NCBI GenBank assembly: GCA_905221615.1
Contig: CAJNDT010002002.1
Coordinates: 62,001-126,000, forward strand
Direction of reading: 5' to 3'
Source: Symbiodinium sp. CCMP2592
Taxonomy: Eukaryota > Sar > Dinophyceae > Suessiales > Symbiodiniaceae
DNA length: 64,000 nucleotides
Both the position numbers and the translations under genes were made by a program. Below are positions 55,950 to 63,956 of this stretch, one piece after another (position 1 is the first letter of the stretch; each line of letters opens with the position of its first letter). The notes beneath the pieces were generated by a model that was not told the DNA's origin, did no database searches, and was given only the letters and a program-made list of their open reading frames with translations.

Positions 55950-56005
55950 GGGGGTGACCCTAATAGAGTATACCCGAAATAGTAGGTGCGGAAACTCCCA
56001 CACGC
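55950..56005. mobile_element. PF-G remnant
   Basis: TGACCCTAATAGAGTATACCC..AATAGTAGGTGCGGAAACTCCCACA. Large internal deletion. Confidence 0.6.
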
Positions 56006-56039
56006 GTTTCTATGAGGGTTTAAGTTTGGGGTTCCTTAT

Positions 56040-56298
56040 CCCTGAATCTACCCTAAACCCTAAACCCCTAAACCCTAAACCCCTAATTAAACCCTAAACC
56101 CTAAACCCCTAAACCCTAAACCCCTAAACCCCTAAACCCTAAACCCCTAAACCCCTAAACCCCTAAACCCTAAACCCCTAAACCCCTAAACCCCTAAACC
56201 CTAAACCCTAAACCCCTAAACCCCTAAACCCTAAACCCTAAACCCCTAAACCCCTGAACCCCTAAACCCCTAAACCCCTAAACCCTAAACCCTAAACT
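56040..56298 (-). repeat. (CCCTAAA/CCCCTAAA)n array, about 35 units
   Basis: Over 250 bp of CCCTAAA and CCCCTAAA in irregular alternation, with single CCCCTGAA variants. The largest nearly pure telomere-type block. Confidence 0.95.
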
Positions 56299-56369
56299 CA
56301 AGGTGTGGGTGGCGACTATGGGAGGTTGACCACAACGATTGAGGCGCGGGAGGGCCGGAGTCAATACAG

Positions 56370-56535
56370 ATTTTTGGGTTTTGAGGGTTTAGGGTACAGA
56401 TTTTTGGGTTTTGAGGGTTTAGGGTTCAGGGTTTAGGGTTGAGGGTTCAGGGTTTAGGGTTTAGAATTTAGGGTTCAGGGTTTAGGGTTTCGAATTTAGG
56501 GTTCAGGGTTTAGGGTTTTGGGTTTAGGGTTAGCA
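56370..56535 (+). repeat. TTTAGGG tract with short duplications
   Basis: ACAGATTTTTGGGTTTTGAGGGTTTAGGG occurs twice, then GAATTTAGGGTTCAGGG repeats three times. Confidence 0.85.
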
Positions 56536-56627
56536 TACTTGAATACATTTTTTGTACTTGTTCCTTAAAGGAGTCATTCTGAAACAACAGTCTATACTTT
56601 TTTCTCCCTGGCTACTTCAAAGTCCAG
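56532..56627 (+). repeat. Repeat H
   Basis: GCATACTTGAATACATTTTTTG, GTTCCTTAAAGGAGTCATTC, CAGTCTATACTTTTTTCTCC and CTTCAAAGTCCAGG. Uninterrupted copy. Confidence 0.7.
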
Positions 56628-56639
56628 GTACACATCTTT

Positions 56640-56705
56640 GGGTTTAGGGTTTAGGGTTTAGGATTTAGGGTTGAGGGTTTAGGGTATAGGCGGTTTAGGG
56701 TTTTG
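56640..56705 (+). repeat. (TTTAGGG)n array
   Basis: TTTAGGG x3, then TTTAGGATTTAGGG variants. Confidence 0.75.
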
Positions 56706-56835
56706 GAAACGAAAATCGAAGGACATGGATTTTGACAGAATTCATCATTTTGTGTAGCTAGTGACTGCCCTAAACGCTAAACCCTGCAAGTTAGCGTCTT
56801 CGAGGGTTCAAGAGCTCCAGGCTGTCTCCCAGTGC

Positions 56836-57032
56836 TACGGTTGATGATATAAATCCTGCATGACCCATAATCAGGAATACCTGTAGCCGCAAAGACCTAC
56901 CTGTTTAAGGAACTTTATATAGAAGCCATAATAAGGAACCCTAAAGAGGTAGGTCTTTTCGGCTACAGGCATACCATAAGTCTCATAGTTTATGGTCCTT
57001 AAGGTAATGCAGGACTTATATCATCAACAGTA
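56836..57032. mobile_element. PF-D interrupted by a single-copy foldback
   Basis: TACGGTTGATGATATAAATCC..AATCAGGAATA is followed by the foldback at 56881-56969. PF-D resumes TACCATAAGTCTCATAG and ends GGACTTATATCATCAACAGTA. Confidence 0.85.
56881..56969. mobile_element. Single-copy foldback nested in PF-D
   Basis: CTGTAGCCGCAAAGACCTACCT mirrored by AGGTAGGTCTTTTCGGCTACAG. The only copy of this family here. Confidence 0.85.
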
Positions 57033-57098
57033 CTTCGAGTTTACGGGGATTCTCGGGTTGTAGAGGGCTCTGCTCTCCCTCAGGGATTAAGGTGCCTT

Positions 57099-57200
57099 AA
57101 ACTTAGAGGTACTTAGAAATATTTTTCATTGTTGGTTAGTATAATCCCTAAGAAACAGCGAAAATATATATTTTTTGCTAGGGTTCTAAGTTCAGTATAG
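57099..57200. mobile_element. Element PF-N
   Basis: CTTAGAGGTACTTAGAAATA to GGGTTCTAAGTTCAGTATAG. Confidence 0.85.
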
Positions 57201-57405
57201 TAAACCCGAAGCCCTCGGTTCAGGGTTTAGGGCAATTGGGGTGAGGAGTAGCCGAAGGGATTACGCCACCAAACGCCCGTTGAGAATGCAGTTTTCTCAT
57301 GCAGAGCCTCTGCTTTAGCCGGCATCTGCTTTGTCCAGCGATCAGCATGCAAGCATGGTACGCTAGAGAGCACTCTCAGGGATTCATGATTCTGCTCCTG
57401 CGCAG

Positions 57406-57651
57406 GTGGACAACAGCTCGGCGGCAGTGCAGGACGTGTTCACAGACCTTGCTGCTAGCCTAGCCCCAACGAAACTGGCTTGTAGCGGTTTGATACGTCG
57501 TACCCCAAACAGGAGGCCCCGGCATACACCCACCAGTAGTCCAAGGAGCGCTTTCTACACTCACGAAAACCTAGTATCTAGATCCAGCCGCAGGCGTCAT
57601 GCATCTAGAACCGGTTTAGAGCTGCCTAGAGTTGGGCTTCGCGATGCATGA
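57406..57651 (+). CDS. Candidate terminal exon, 81 codons
   Basis: TTCTGCTCCTGCGCAG is a good pyrimidine-rich acceptor. The phase-0 frame reads VDNSSAAVQDVFTDLAASLA, then PTKLACSGLIRRTPNRRPRH and later ENLVSRSSRRRHASRTGLEL, ending at TGA 57649-57651. It starts acidic and helical and ends basic and Arg/Ser-rich. No repeat content. Preceding exons might be those at 38-50 kb but no continuous chain could be shown. Family not recognised. Confidence 0.4.
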   Translation: MDNSSAAVQDVFTDLAASLAPTKLACSGLIRRTPNRRPRHTPTSSPRSAFYTHENLVSRSSRRRHASRTGLELPRVGLRDA

Positions 57652-57659
57652 AATGAGAT

Positions 57660-58140
57660 GCGAGATGTCTGTAATTCTTGCTTGCCTGAGCCCTGAACCT
57701 GAACCCTAAAGCCTCATGAACCTTACACCCTCAACCCGCAACCCCAAACCTAAAACCCCAAGCCCTGTAAACCCTAAAACCTTCAAACCGTGAAGGAAGC
57801 CTAAGTTCCCCAGGCTTTTGAGCCCAGGACCCCCTCCCCCCACTTCCCTCCAGGTAGGCCAAAATTCCCGCTGTCAAGGATAAGGGGACTGCCTCCTTGC
57901 AGGGCCCCAGTTGCAGGGTACTACTTGGGGTCTTGGTAAACCATCAGCTGTAAACTCTAAACCCTAAACTTGGCCCTAAACCTTCAACCTTAAACCCAAA
58001 CCCTAGAGCCTAAATCCTTAACCCTAAACCCTGCGGTTCCGGACTGCAAGACGGAAAAGGGCGCCCAAACAGAAACCCCAAACCGCCGCAGCCCTTAGCT
58101 TGGCCCTGAACCCCGCAAACCCGGAAATCCCTGAAGTCGT
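57660..58140. repeat. Degenerate CCCTAAA words in unique DNA
   Basis: Scattered CCCTAAACC and CCTGAACCC words. No foldback element or convincing frame. Confidence 0.4.
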
Positions 58141-58168
58141 CGAGCCACGAAGCTGAACCCAAACGTCC

Positions 58169-58273
58169 TACTGTTGATTTTATAAATCCTGCATTACCTG
58201 AAGGACCCTACACTATGGGAATTCTGGTATATTCCTTATTATGGGTCATGCAGGATTTATATCATCAACCGTA
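58169..58273. mobile_element. Foldback element PF-D
   Basis: TACTGTTGATTTTATAAATCC to GGATTTATATCATCAACCGTA. Core oriented as at 35331. Confidence 0.9.
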
Positions 58274-58429
58274 GTTTACGGTTTAGGGTTGCCTGAAGCC
58301 TTGAAGGCTTTGCGAATTGAGTTTGATCGAATTACCGTCTTTTAAAGTTAGATCATCTTTTCAAACTGTTCTTCTCTTTAGAAGCCCAGGTCGTTGACCC
58401 TAAGCCCTAAACCCCAAGAGAGGCCAGGT

Positions 58430-58720
58430 CTTTGAATGAGTCTTTGGCCCTAAACCCTAAATCTTAAGCCCTAAACGAAGCCAAGTCTTTGAATGCAGGA
58501 CTTCAGCTACCCTCTAATATACCCCAAATACCCGCTATTCAGGGCCATAAGGGCTTTATTCTAAGCCCTAAACCCTAAACCCCTAAACCCCCCAAACCCT
58601 AAACCCTAAACCCAAAGCACTTAACGGACCCTTGGGGGGATCCCCTAAAGCCTAAACCCTAAACCCAAGAAGCCCTAAACCTTAAACCGTTAACGGGCCC
58701 TTGGGGGGATCCTGGTTGAA
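58430..58720 (-). repeat. CCCTAAA tract with local duplications
   Basis: GCCA(G/A)GTCTTTGAATG recurs, and TTAACGG(A/G)CCCTTGGGGGGATCC occurs twice (58621 and 58690). Perfect CCCTAAA words at 58565-58620. Confidence 0.75.
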
Positions 58721-58723
58721 TGC

Positions 58724-58835
58724 CTAGGATGCCCAGTAGTACCCTTATTCCCTTTTTGTAGTCCTAGGTTCCTTATAAAGTTACCCAATACCAAAAAGAG
58801 AGGCCTTTTTATTCTTAGGTTACTGGGGATCCTAG
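58724..58835. mobile_element. Foldback element PF-L
   Basis: CTAGGATGCCCAGTAGTACC to GGTTACTGGGGATCCTAG. By eye only about two differences from 35166. Confidence 0.9.
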
Positions 58836-58844
58836 TTTATACTA

Positions 58845-58915
58845 CCCTAAACCCTAAACCCTAAACCCTAAAACCCTAAACCCCAAAACCCCAAAACCCT
58901 AAAACCCTAGGGTTT
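58845..58915 (-). repeat. CCCTAAA tract
   Basis: CCCTAAA x4, then CCCTAAAACCC and CCCCAAAACCC variants. Confidence 0.8.
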
Positions 58916-59039
58916 GGGTAGATCCTGGTTGAATGCAGGACTTCAACTACCTCTGGCCTGGGTTTACGCTGAGCCGGAGCCCCGGCGCCGCCTCGAGCTC
59001 TTGAGCGCTCCTCCTCTTCTGGGATCCCAGTAGTGCTTC

Positions 59040-59270
59040 ATTTAGGTTTATTTATGTATTTATTTATGTATTTTGTTTTATTTTTTATTTTATTGTATGC
59101 CTTTTTTTTTTTTTTTTTGGGGGGGGGGGGGTGTCTTGTGTTCTTTTATCGTGTTTAGGGTGTTTCGGATTTTTGGGGGTGTTTTGGGTTTGAGGATGTT
59201 TCGGATTTTGGGGTCTTGGGTTTGGGTTTTAGGTGTTTTGGGTTCCAGGTTTTAGAGTTTTGGGTTCAGG
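59040..59270 (+). repeat. TTTATTTATG and T17-G13 low-complexity stretch
   Basis: TTTATTTATGTATTTATTTATG repeats, then T17 at 59102-59118 directly joined to G13 at 59119-59131, then TTTTGGG-type words. Confidence 0.85.
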
Positions 59271-59382
59271 TTAGAAGGTGCCCCCACCCTGTAGTAGTGA
59301 CTATAATAAGACTATAAGGATTATATTTGGGCCCTATTATATTCCTATTATACCACTATTACAGGGTGGGGGCAGCTTCTAA
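59271..59382. mobile_element. Foldback element PF-M
   Basis: TTAGAAGGTGCCCCCACCCTG to CAGGGTGGGGGCAGCTTCTAA. A small duplication (GACTATAAT/GACTATAAG) lies in the left arm. Confidence 0.85.
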
Positions 59383-59425
59383 GGTTTAGGTTTCTTGTGC
59401 GACTAGTAGTTGCTCGCACCAGTAA

Positions 59426-59598
59426 TGCTGTTGATGACATAAATCCTGCATCACCCGTACTATGGTTTCCATAGTTTAGGGTCTTCAAAGTTTATGCAGG
59501 ATTTACATTTTCATCCTAAGCCCTGAAACCCTAAAACCCTATAGATCCCTTTAAAGGAACCCCTTAAAGGTACCCTTATAGATCCCATCAACCTTAGT
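59426..59598. mobile_element. PF-D with right-arm module, decayed
   Basis: TGCTGTTGATGACATAAATCC..GGATTTACATTTTCATCC, then CCCTAAAACCC, GATCCCTTTAAAGGAACCCC and GGTACCCTTATAGATCCC, then a degraded CATCAACCTTAGTA. Confidence 0.75.
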
Positions 59599-59599
59599 A

Positions 59600-59690
59600 C
59601 TGGTCGCAGTCGCAGCCGGAGTCGGAGTCACAGCCCCTGCCTCAGTCGCAGTTGCAATCACGGTCGCAGTTCCAGTCGCAGTAGGAGTTT
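59600..59690 (+). repeat. (GTCGCA)n-like hexamer repeats
   Basis: GGTCGCAGTCGCAGCCGGAGTCGGAGTCACAG and further CAGTCGCAGT words, about 14 imperfect hexamers. Confidence 0.8.
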
Positions 59691-60139
59691 AGGGTTTAGG
59701 GTTCAGCATGTATCAAGTGAGCAATTGAAAACCTTCGTTGTCTTTGTGTTTGAAAGTCAGTGGCGGGTGGGTTTTAGTCAAAGATTAAATCAAAAACCCA
59801 CTGCTTGACAGGTGATTTGCTAGCCGAGCTCATCGTAAACCCGAAACCCTAAGCCCCAAATTCCAAATCCCAAACCCTAAACACCAAATTCCAGTTCTTA
59901 AATCCTGAAGCCAAAATGCCACTAAACCCTAAGCATCCTTGAAACCCTAAACCTCAACCCTAAAGCCTAAACCTAAACCCCCAAGCTTTAAACACTGGGA
60001 GCCTGACTCCCTCCGTTCCTGCGAAGGTTGGCTCCATGGCGATTCCAGGTCGAAGGCCATCGCCGTAGTATTCAAGGACCTCCGGAGTTCTCAGAGAGCC
60101 CCAAACGGTTCTCACCAGTTGTTCTGGGCTCTGGAGTAG

Positions 60140-60222
60140 CATACTTTACTACTGTTTTCTTAGAGGAACCATTATGAAATCAACGTTTATGCATTTTTCT
60201 CCTTGGCCTCTTAAAAGCCCAG
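60140..60222 (+). repeat. Repeat H
   Basis: GCATACTTTACTACTGTTTTC, AGAGGAACCATTATGAAATC, TTCTCCTTGGCCTC and AAAAGCCCAG. Confidence 0.7.
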
Positions 60223-60539
60223 TGTTGAGGATTTGAGATTTAGGATTTGTTTTGTTTGGGATGGGGTTGATGGTATTCAATGACCTCCTGGGTTCTATCA
60301 TGGTTCCACAAGGGGTTTACAAGGGTTTAGGCCCCGGAGTTTACAGGGGTTTAGGGATTACAGTTAAGGTTTACGACGGGTTTCGGTGAGCCCACAATTC
60401 TTCATTAGGGAACGTACCCGTGATCAGAACGTGCCTGCCAGCAGAGGGGGCTGCATCCTAGACTAACAAATCAGTTTTTTCTTGACTCATGGCTGTTATA
60501 GTGGACGCCTGAATAACTAGCTGTGCTGTTCTGCTTGCA

Positions 60540-60718
60540 TCACACCCCAGACCCCTATTCCCCCTAAACCCTAGACCCTAAATCCTAAACCCCAGACCCC
60601 TATTCCCCCTAAACCCTAAACCCTAAATCCTAAACCCCAGACCCCTTTTCCCCCCTAAACCCTAAACCCTAAATCCTAAACCCTAGACCCCTATTCCCCC
60701 CTAAACCCTAGATCCTTA
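60540..60718 (-). repeat. 50-bp tandem repeat, about 3.5 units
   Basis: Unit GACCCCTATTCCCCC..CCCTAAACCCTA(A/G)ACCCTAAATCCTAAACCC(C/T)A, starting near 60549, 60595, 60643 and 60685. Confidence 0.85.
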
Positions 60719-60719
60719 A

Positions 60720-61020
60720 CCCTGTCCTGCTTGGTTTTGGGGATTTCGGGTCGAGTGCAGCGCTGCTTAGGGATTTGGGCTTTGGGGCCTGGGTTTTGTG
60801 GGCCGGTCGTGGGGTTCGGTGGAGGTATTGATTGCGCGTTTTGGGTTTAGGGGTTTGGGGTTAAGGGTTTAGGGATCAGGGTTATGTGGTAAGTACTCCA
60901 TATTAGGATTTCATGTCGGCTCTCATGCAGCGCCGCAAAACAACCCTAATTCTACGCTTTTCGACTTCTCGGGCTCTTAGAAGGCATTTTTTTATTATAT
61001 CCCAAGGGTATGTGGGAAGC
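60720..61020. other. Unassigned stretch
   Basis: TTTAGGG-like words to 60890, then 120 bp of unique sequence (60900-61020) open on minus as part of a frame that runs into PF-D. No gene called. Confidence 0.25.
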
Positions 61021-61024
61021 AAGA

Positions 61025-61216
61025 TACGGTTGATGATACAAATCCTGCATTGCCCATAAAAAGGAATAGACCATAATTCCCATAGTTTAGGGTCCTTGAG
61101 GTAATGCAGGATGTATATCATCACCCTAAACCCAAAACCCTCTAGATCCCTTAAAGGGAACCCCTTAAAGGTACCCTTAAAGATCCCTTTAAAGGAACCC
61201 ACAGGATTTATATCAT
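61025..61216. mobile_element. PF-D with right-arm module
   Basis: TACGGTTGATGATACAAATCC..GGATGTATATCATC, CCCTAAACCC, GATCCCTTAAAGGGAACCCC, GATCCCTTTAAAGGAACCC, GGATTTATATCATGG. The last bases are decayed. Confidence 0.85.
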
Positions 61217-61268
61217 GGTGCCGAGGACAAGGAGTCCCAAACTCTCGCGTGTTGAGCCTCAGGAGTAG

Positions 61269-61375
61269 TACAGGGAACTCCAGAAAGTTGGAATATGGTT
61301 TCATGGTAGGATACCTTATAATTTACCATAAAGGGTTTAGGATAATCATATTCCAACTTTCTGGCTTTTACTGTA
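61269..61375. mobile_element. Foldback element PF-F
   Basis: TACAGGGAACTCCAGAAAGTTGG to CCAACTTTCTGGCTTTTACTGTA. TA flanks. Confidence 0.9.
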
Positions 61376-61431
61376 TAGTGATCGTATAGCAGATCCAGCG
61401 TTTTGCTTCCTTCCGACGGCGCCAACCCCCC

Positions 61432-61496
61432 TAAACCCTAAACCCTAAACCCTAAACCCTAAACCCTAAACCCTAAACCCTAAACCCTAAACCCGC
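61432..61496 (-). repeat. Perfect (CCCTAAA)n array, 9 copies
   Basis: Nine uninterrupted CCCTAAA units. Confidence 0.9.
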
Positions 61497-61558
61497 AACC
61501 CCCAAACTCCTAAAGCCTAAGCCCCAAACCCATAAACGCTAAATCTGCTTCGCGTTGG

Positions 61559-61676
61559 TACTTAAAGCATCATGGGACTTAGTAACTAGGGCTATTTTTA
61601 GGGTAACTAAACTTATAACCCCAATCAGGGTACTTAGAAGCTTACTTACTTACCAAGTCCCATGATCCTCCAAGTA
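61559..61676. mobile_element. Foldback element PF-A
   Basis: TACTTAAAGCATCATGGGAC to GTCCCATGATCCTCCAAGTA. Confidence 0.85.
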
Positions 61677-61773
61677 GGGCTTCTTGCTCAGGAAGTTGCT
61701 GAAGTTGACATAGGCAGGATCGATGGCAAAATTTACTTTCCCCCGTACTAGGGGCGCTTGTGTTAAAATTCCG

Positions 61774-61897
61774 TACTTGAAGGCTCATGGGACTTAGTAA
61801 GTATGGTTATAAGTAGGTTATAATTAGGATAACCCCACTTAGGGGACTTATAACCCCAGTTATAACCTACTTACTAAGTCCCATGATCCTCTAAGTA
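61774..61897. mobile_element. Foldback element PF-A, module-free partner of 48846
   Basis: TACTTGAAGGCTCATGGGAC to GTCCCATGATCCTCTAAGTA, with core GGTTATAAGTAGGTTATAATTAGG. By eye the core is identical to the one inside 48846-49062. Confidence 0.9.
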
Positions 61898-61992
61898 GAA
61901 GGAGCACAGTTTTAGGCTGTGCGTGCATTGAACTCAGCTGCTTTTTCATCGGGCTTCCGAATGTAGGTACAGTGTTGCAGGATCCCACCCCT

Positions 61993-62173
61993 ATCGGCTG
62001 ATGATATAAATCCTGGGGTTCCTTTAAAAGGATCTATAAGGGCACCTTGAAGGGATCTATAGGTTTTTTAGGGTTTAGGATGATATAAATCCTGCATGAC
62101 CCATGAAAAGGAATATACTATAACTCCCATAGTTTAGGGCCCTTAAGGGTCAGGATATATATCATCAACAGTA
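61993..62173. mobile_element. PF-D with left-arm module, at the promoter of the 62-kb gene
   Basis: TATCGGCTGATGATATAAATCCTG is followed by GGTTCCTTTAAAAGGATC, GATCTATAGG and TTTTTTAGGGTTTAGG. It restarts at ATGATATAAATCCTGCATGA and ends ATATATATCATCAACAGTA. It ends 20 bp before the ATG. Confidence 0.85.
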
Positions 62174-62175
62174 GT

Positions 62176-62193
62176 CTCTATCCCGCTTGTAGC
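62176..62193 (+). promoter_or_regulatory. Possible trans-splice acceptor before the 62-kb gene
   Basis: CTCTATCCCGCTTGTAG|C directly precedes the ATG: a pyrimidine-rich stretch with an AG two bases upstream of the start. Dinoflagellate mRNAs receive a 22-nt spliced leader at such AGs (established), so the native 5' UTR would be about one base. This is inferred from sequence only. Confidence 0.4.
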
Positions 62194-63672
62194 ATGTCGA
62201 TATCTGTGGAAGTTGCATTGCTCAGTGGTCGGACAGCTACAATAGAAGCCGGCCTGGATGAAGAGGTATCGACGCTGAAGCGTCGAGCACAATCTGCACT
62301 GGGAGTGGGGAGGGGGAGGCTTCTGGATTTGTCCGGAAGCATTCTGGACGGAAGTGCGCGGATCAAGAATGCCAGACTTCAACATGGTGATTCGCTGACC
62401 TTTCACATAAACAAAGTCCAAGCATCTGGCAATTCGACGGCTTTTGCAGCCATTCTTAGCGATGGATCTATCGTGACTTGGGGCAATCCCAAGTGTGGTG
62501 GAGATAGCAGTGCTGTGCGGGAGAAGCTGAGAAATGTACAGCAAATCCAAGCTACCAGCCAGTCCTTTGCCGCGATTCTTGGCGATGGATCCGTCGTCAC
62601 TTGGGGACATGGTCACACTGGCGGTGACAGCAGCTCCGTTCAGGACCGGCTCAAGAATGTTCAGAAGATTCAAGCATCCAAGGGCGCCTTTGCTGCCGTT
62701 CTTGAGGATAGGTCCGTCGTGACGTGGGGCATGTCTAATTTTGGTGGCGACAGCATTGCCGTGCAGGATCAGTTGAAGAATGTGGAGCACATTCAAGCCA
62801 CCAGTGGCCTGCGAGGCAGCGCGTTTGCTGCGATTTTGGCTGATGGATCTGTCGTGACTTGGGGCGACGCTCGATTCGGTGGTGATAGTGCTGCTGTGCA
62901 GCATCAGCTCAACAATGTTCAGCAGATCCAGGCCTCTCGTGAGGCTTTTGCGGCCATCCTGGGCGATGGATCTGTGGTGACTTGGGGCGATGACCTTTTC
63001 GGCGGCAACAGCAGTTCTGTGCAGGAGCAGCTGAGGAATGTCCAGCAGATCCAAGCCTCTCATGAGGCCTTTGCTGCCATTCTCGGTGACGGATCCGTCG
63101 TGACCTGGGGAGATGATCAATTTGGAGGTGACAGTAAGGCTGTGCAGCATCGGTTGAAACATGTGCAGCAGATTCAAGCCTCTTTCTCTGCTTTTGCTGC
63201 CCTTCTTGCAGATGGATCTGTCGTGACCTGGGGCGAGGGTATTTTTGGTGGCGACAGCAGCGCAGTGCAGGATCAGCTGAAGAACGTGCAGCACATCCAG
63301 GCCTCTAATAGTACACGTGGCAGCGCTTTCGCTGCCATTTTACAAGATGGGTCTGTTGTCACTTGGGGCGATGCTCGCTTTGGGGGGAGCAGTAGTGCCG
63401 TGCAGCATAAGCTGAAGAATGTTGCGGAGATACAGGCCTCTAGCGGGGCTTTTGCTGCCATTGCTGCAGATGGATCCGTCGTGACTTGGGGGGGTGGTCG
63501 CACGGGTGGAGACTGTACCGCTATGCAGGCCCAGCTGAAGAATGTTCAACAGATCCAAGCATCTTTTTCTGCATTTGCTGCCCTTCTTGGAAATGGATCT
63601 GTCGTGTCCTGGGGCGACGCTATGTTTGGTGGCGACAGCACTGCTGTGCAGGATGAGCTGCAGAACATTTAG
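62194..63672 (+). CDS. Ubiquitin-like domain plus RCC1-type repeat protein (HERC-like, no HECT)
   Basis: 492 codons without intron, ATG 62194 to TAG 63670-63672. Residues 1-72 (ISVEVALLSGRTATIEA.. LKRRAQSALGV.. ARLQHGDSLTFHI) follow the beta-grasp ubiquitin pattern, without a terminal Gly-Gly. Residues about 75-492 are ten tandem units of about 41 residues with FAAILGDGSVVTWG, FGGDSSAVQ and NVQQIQAS, the RCC1-like propeller unit of proteins usually labelled HERC in Symbiodinium annotations. Ten units is more than the seven blades of RCC1. There is no C-terminal HECT domain, so ubiquitin ligase activity is not supported; a binding or scaffold role is an inference. Units 4 and 8 carry the same GLRGSA/STRGSA insertion, suggesting block duplication of four units. 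The frame stays open upstream into the PF-D element. This ATG was chosen because the ubiquitin-like strand starts there. A 383-codon antisense frame is a shadow. Confidence 0.9.
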   Translation: MSISVEVALLSGRTATIEAGLDEEVSTLKRRAQSALGVGRGRLLDLSGSILDGSARIKNARLQHGDSLTFHINKVQASGNSTAFAAILSDGSIVTWGNPKCGGDSSAVREKLRNVQQIQATSQSFAAILGDGSVVTWGHGHTGGDSSSVQDRLKNVQKIQASKGAFAAVLEDRSVVTWGMSNFGGDSIAVQDQLKNVEHIQATSGLRGSAFAAILADGSVVTWGDARFGGDSAAVQHQLNNVQQIQASREAFAAILGDGSVVTWGDDLFGGNSSSVQEQLRNVQQIQASHEAFAAILGDGSVVTWGDDQFGGDSKAVQHRLKHVQQIQASFSAFAALLADGSVVTWGEGIFGGDSSAVQDQLKNVQHIQASNSTRGSAFAAILQDGSVVTWGDARFGGSSSAVQHKLKNVAEIQASSGAFAAIAADGSVVTWGGGRTGGDCTAMQAQLKNVQQIQASFSAFAALLGNGSVVSWGDAMFGGDSTAVQDELQNI

Positions 63673-63824
63673 ACATATAGACCTTCCGCCTGTGTGTTTC
63701 ACTGCTGGTTCGATCCAAAAGACGGCAGGGCTCATAGCAGGCCACGAGCCGAAGAAGCTACTGCCGCAGATCCTGAACCCAAAGCCCTCCACTGTGATTC
63801 CAAGCCCCGATAGTACCCCATATA

Positions 63825-63853
63825 GGGTTTAGGGTTTAGGGTTTAGGGTTTAA
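63825..63853 (+). repeat. (TTTAGGG)4
   Basis: Four perfect units 150 bp after the stop codon of the RCC1-type gene. Confidence 0.85.
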
Positions 63854-63956
63854 GGGAACTCCAGAAAGTTGGAATATGGATCAATGGTAGGATCCCCTAT
63901 AATTTACCTTAAAGGGGTTAGGATAATGATATTCCAACTTTCTGGCTTCTACTGTA
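63852..63956. mobile_element. Foldback element PF-F
   Basis: TAAGGGAACTCCAGAAAGTTGG to CCAACTTTCTGGCTTCTACTGTA. It starts where the TTTAGGG array ends. Confidence 0.85.

Noticed and set aside
62143-63294. 383-codon open frame on the minus strand
   Set aside because: It is the antisense shadow of the repeat-rich RCC1-type gene and reads only the complement of the repeated GATGGATCTGTCGTGAC-type words.
6011-63956. Foldback elements as microRNA precursors
   Set aside because: Their length, number, TA or 2-bp flanks and nesting fit mobile elements. Some could be transcribed and diced, but nothing in the sequence singles out a miRNA locus.
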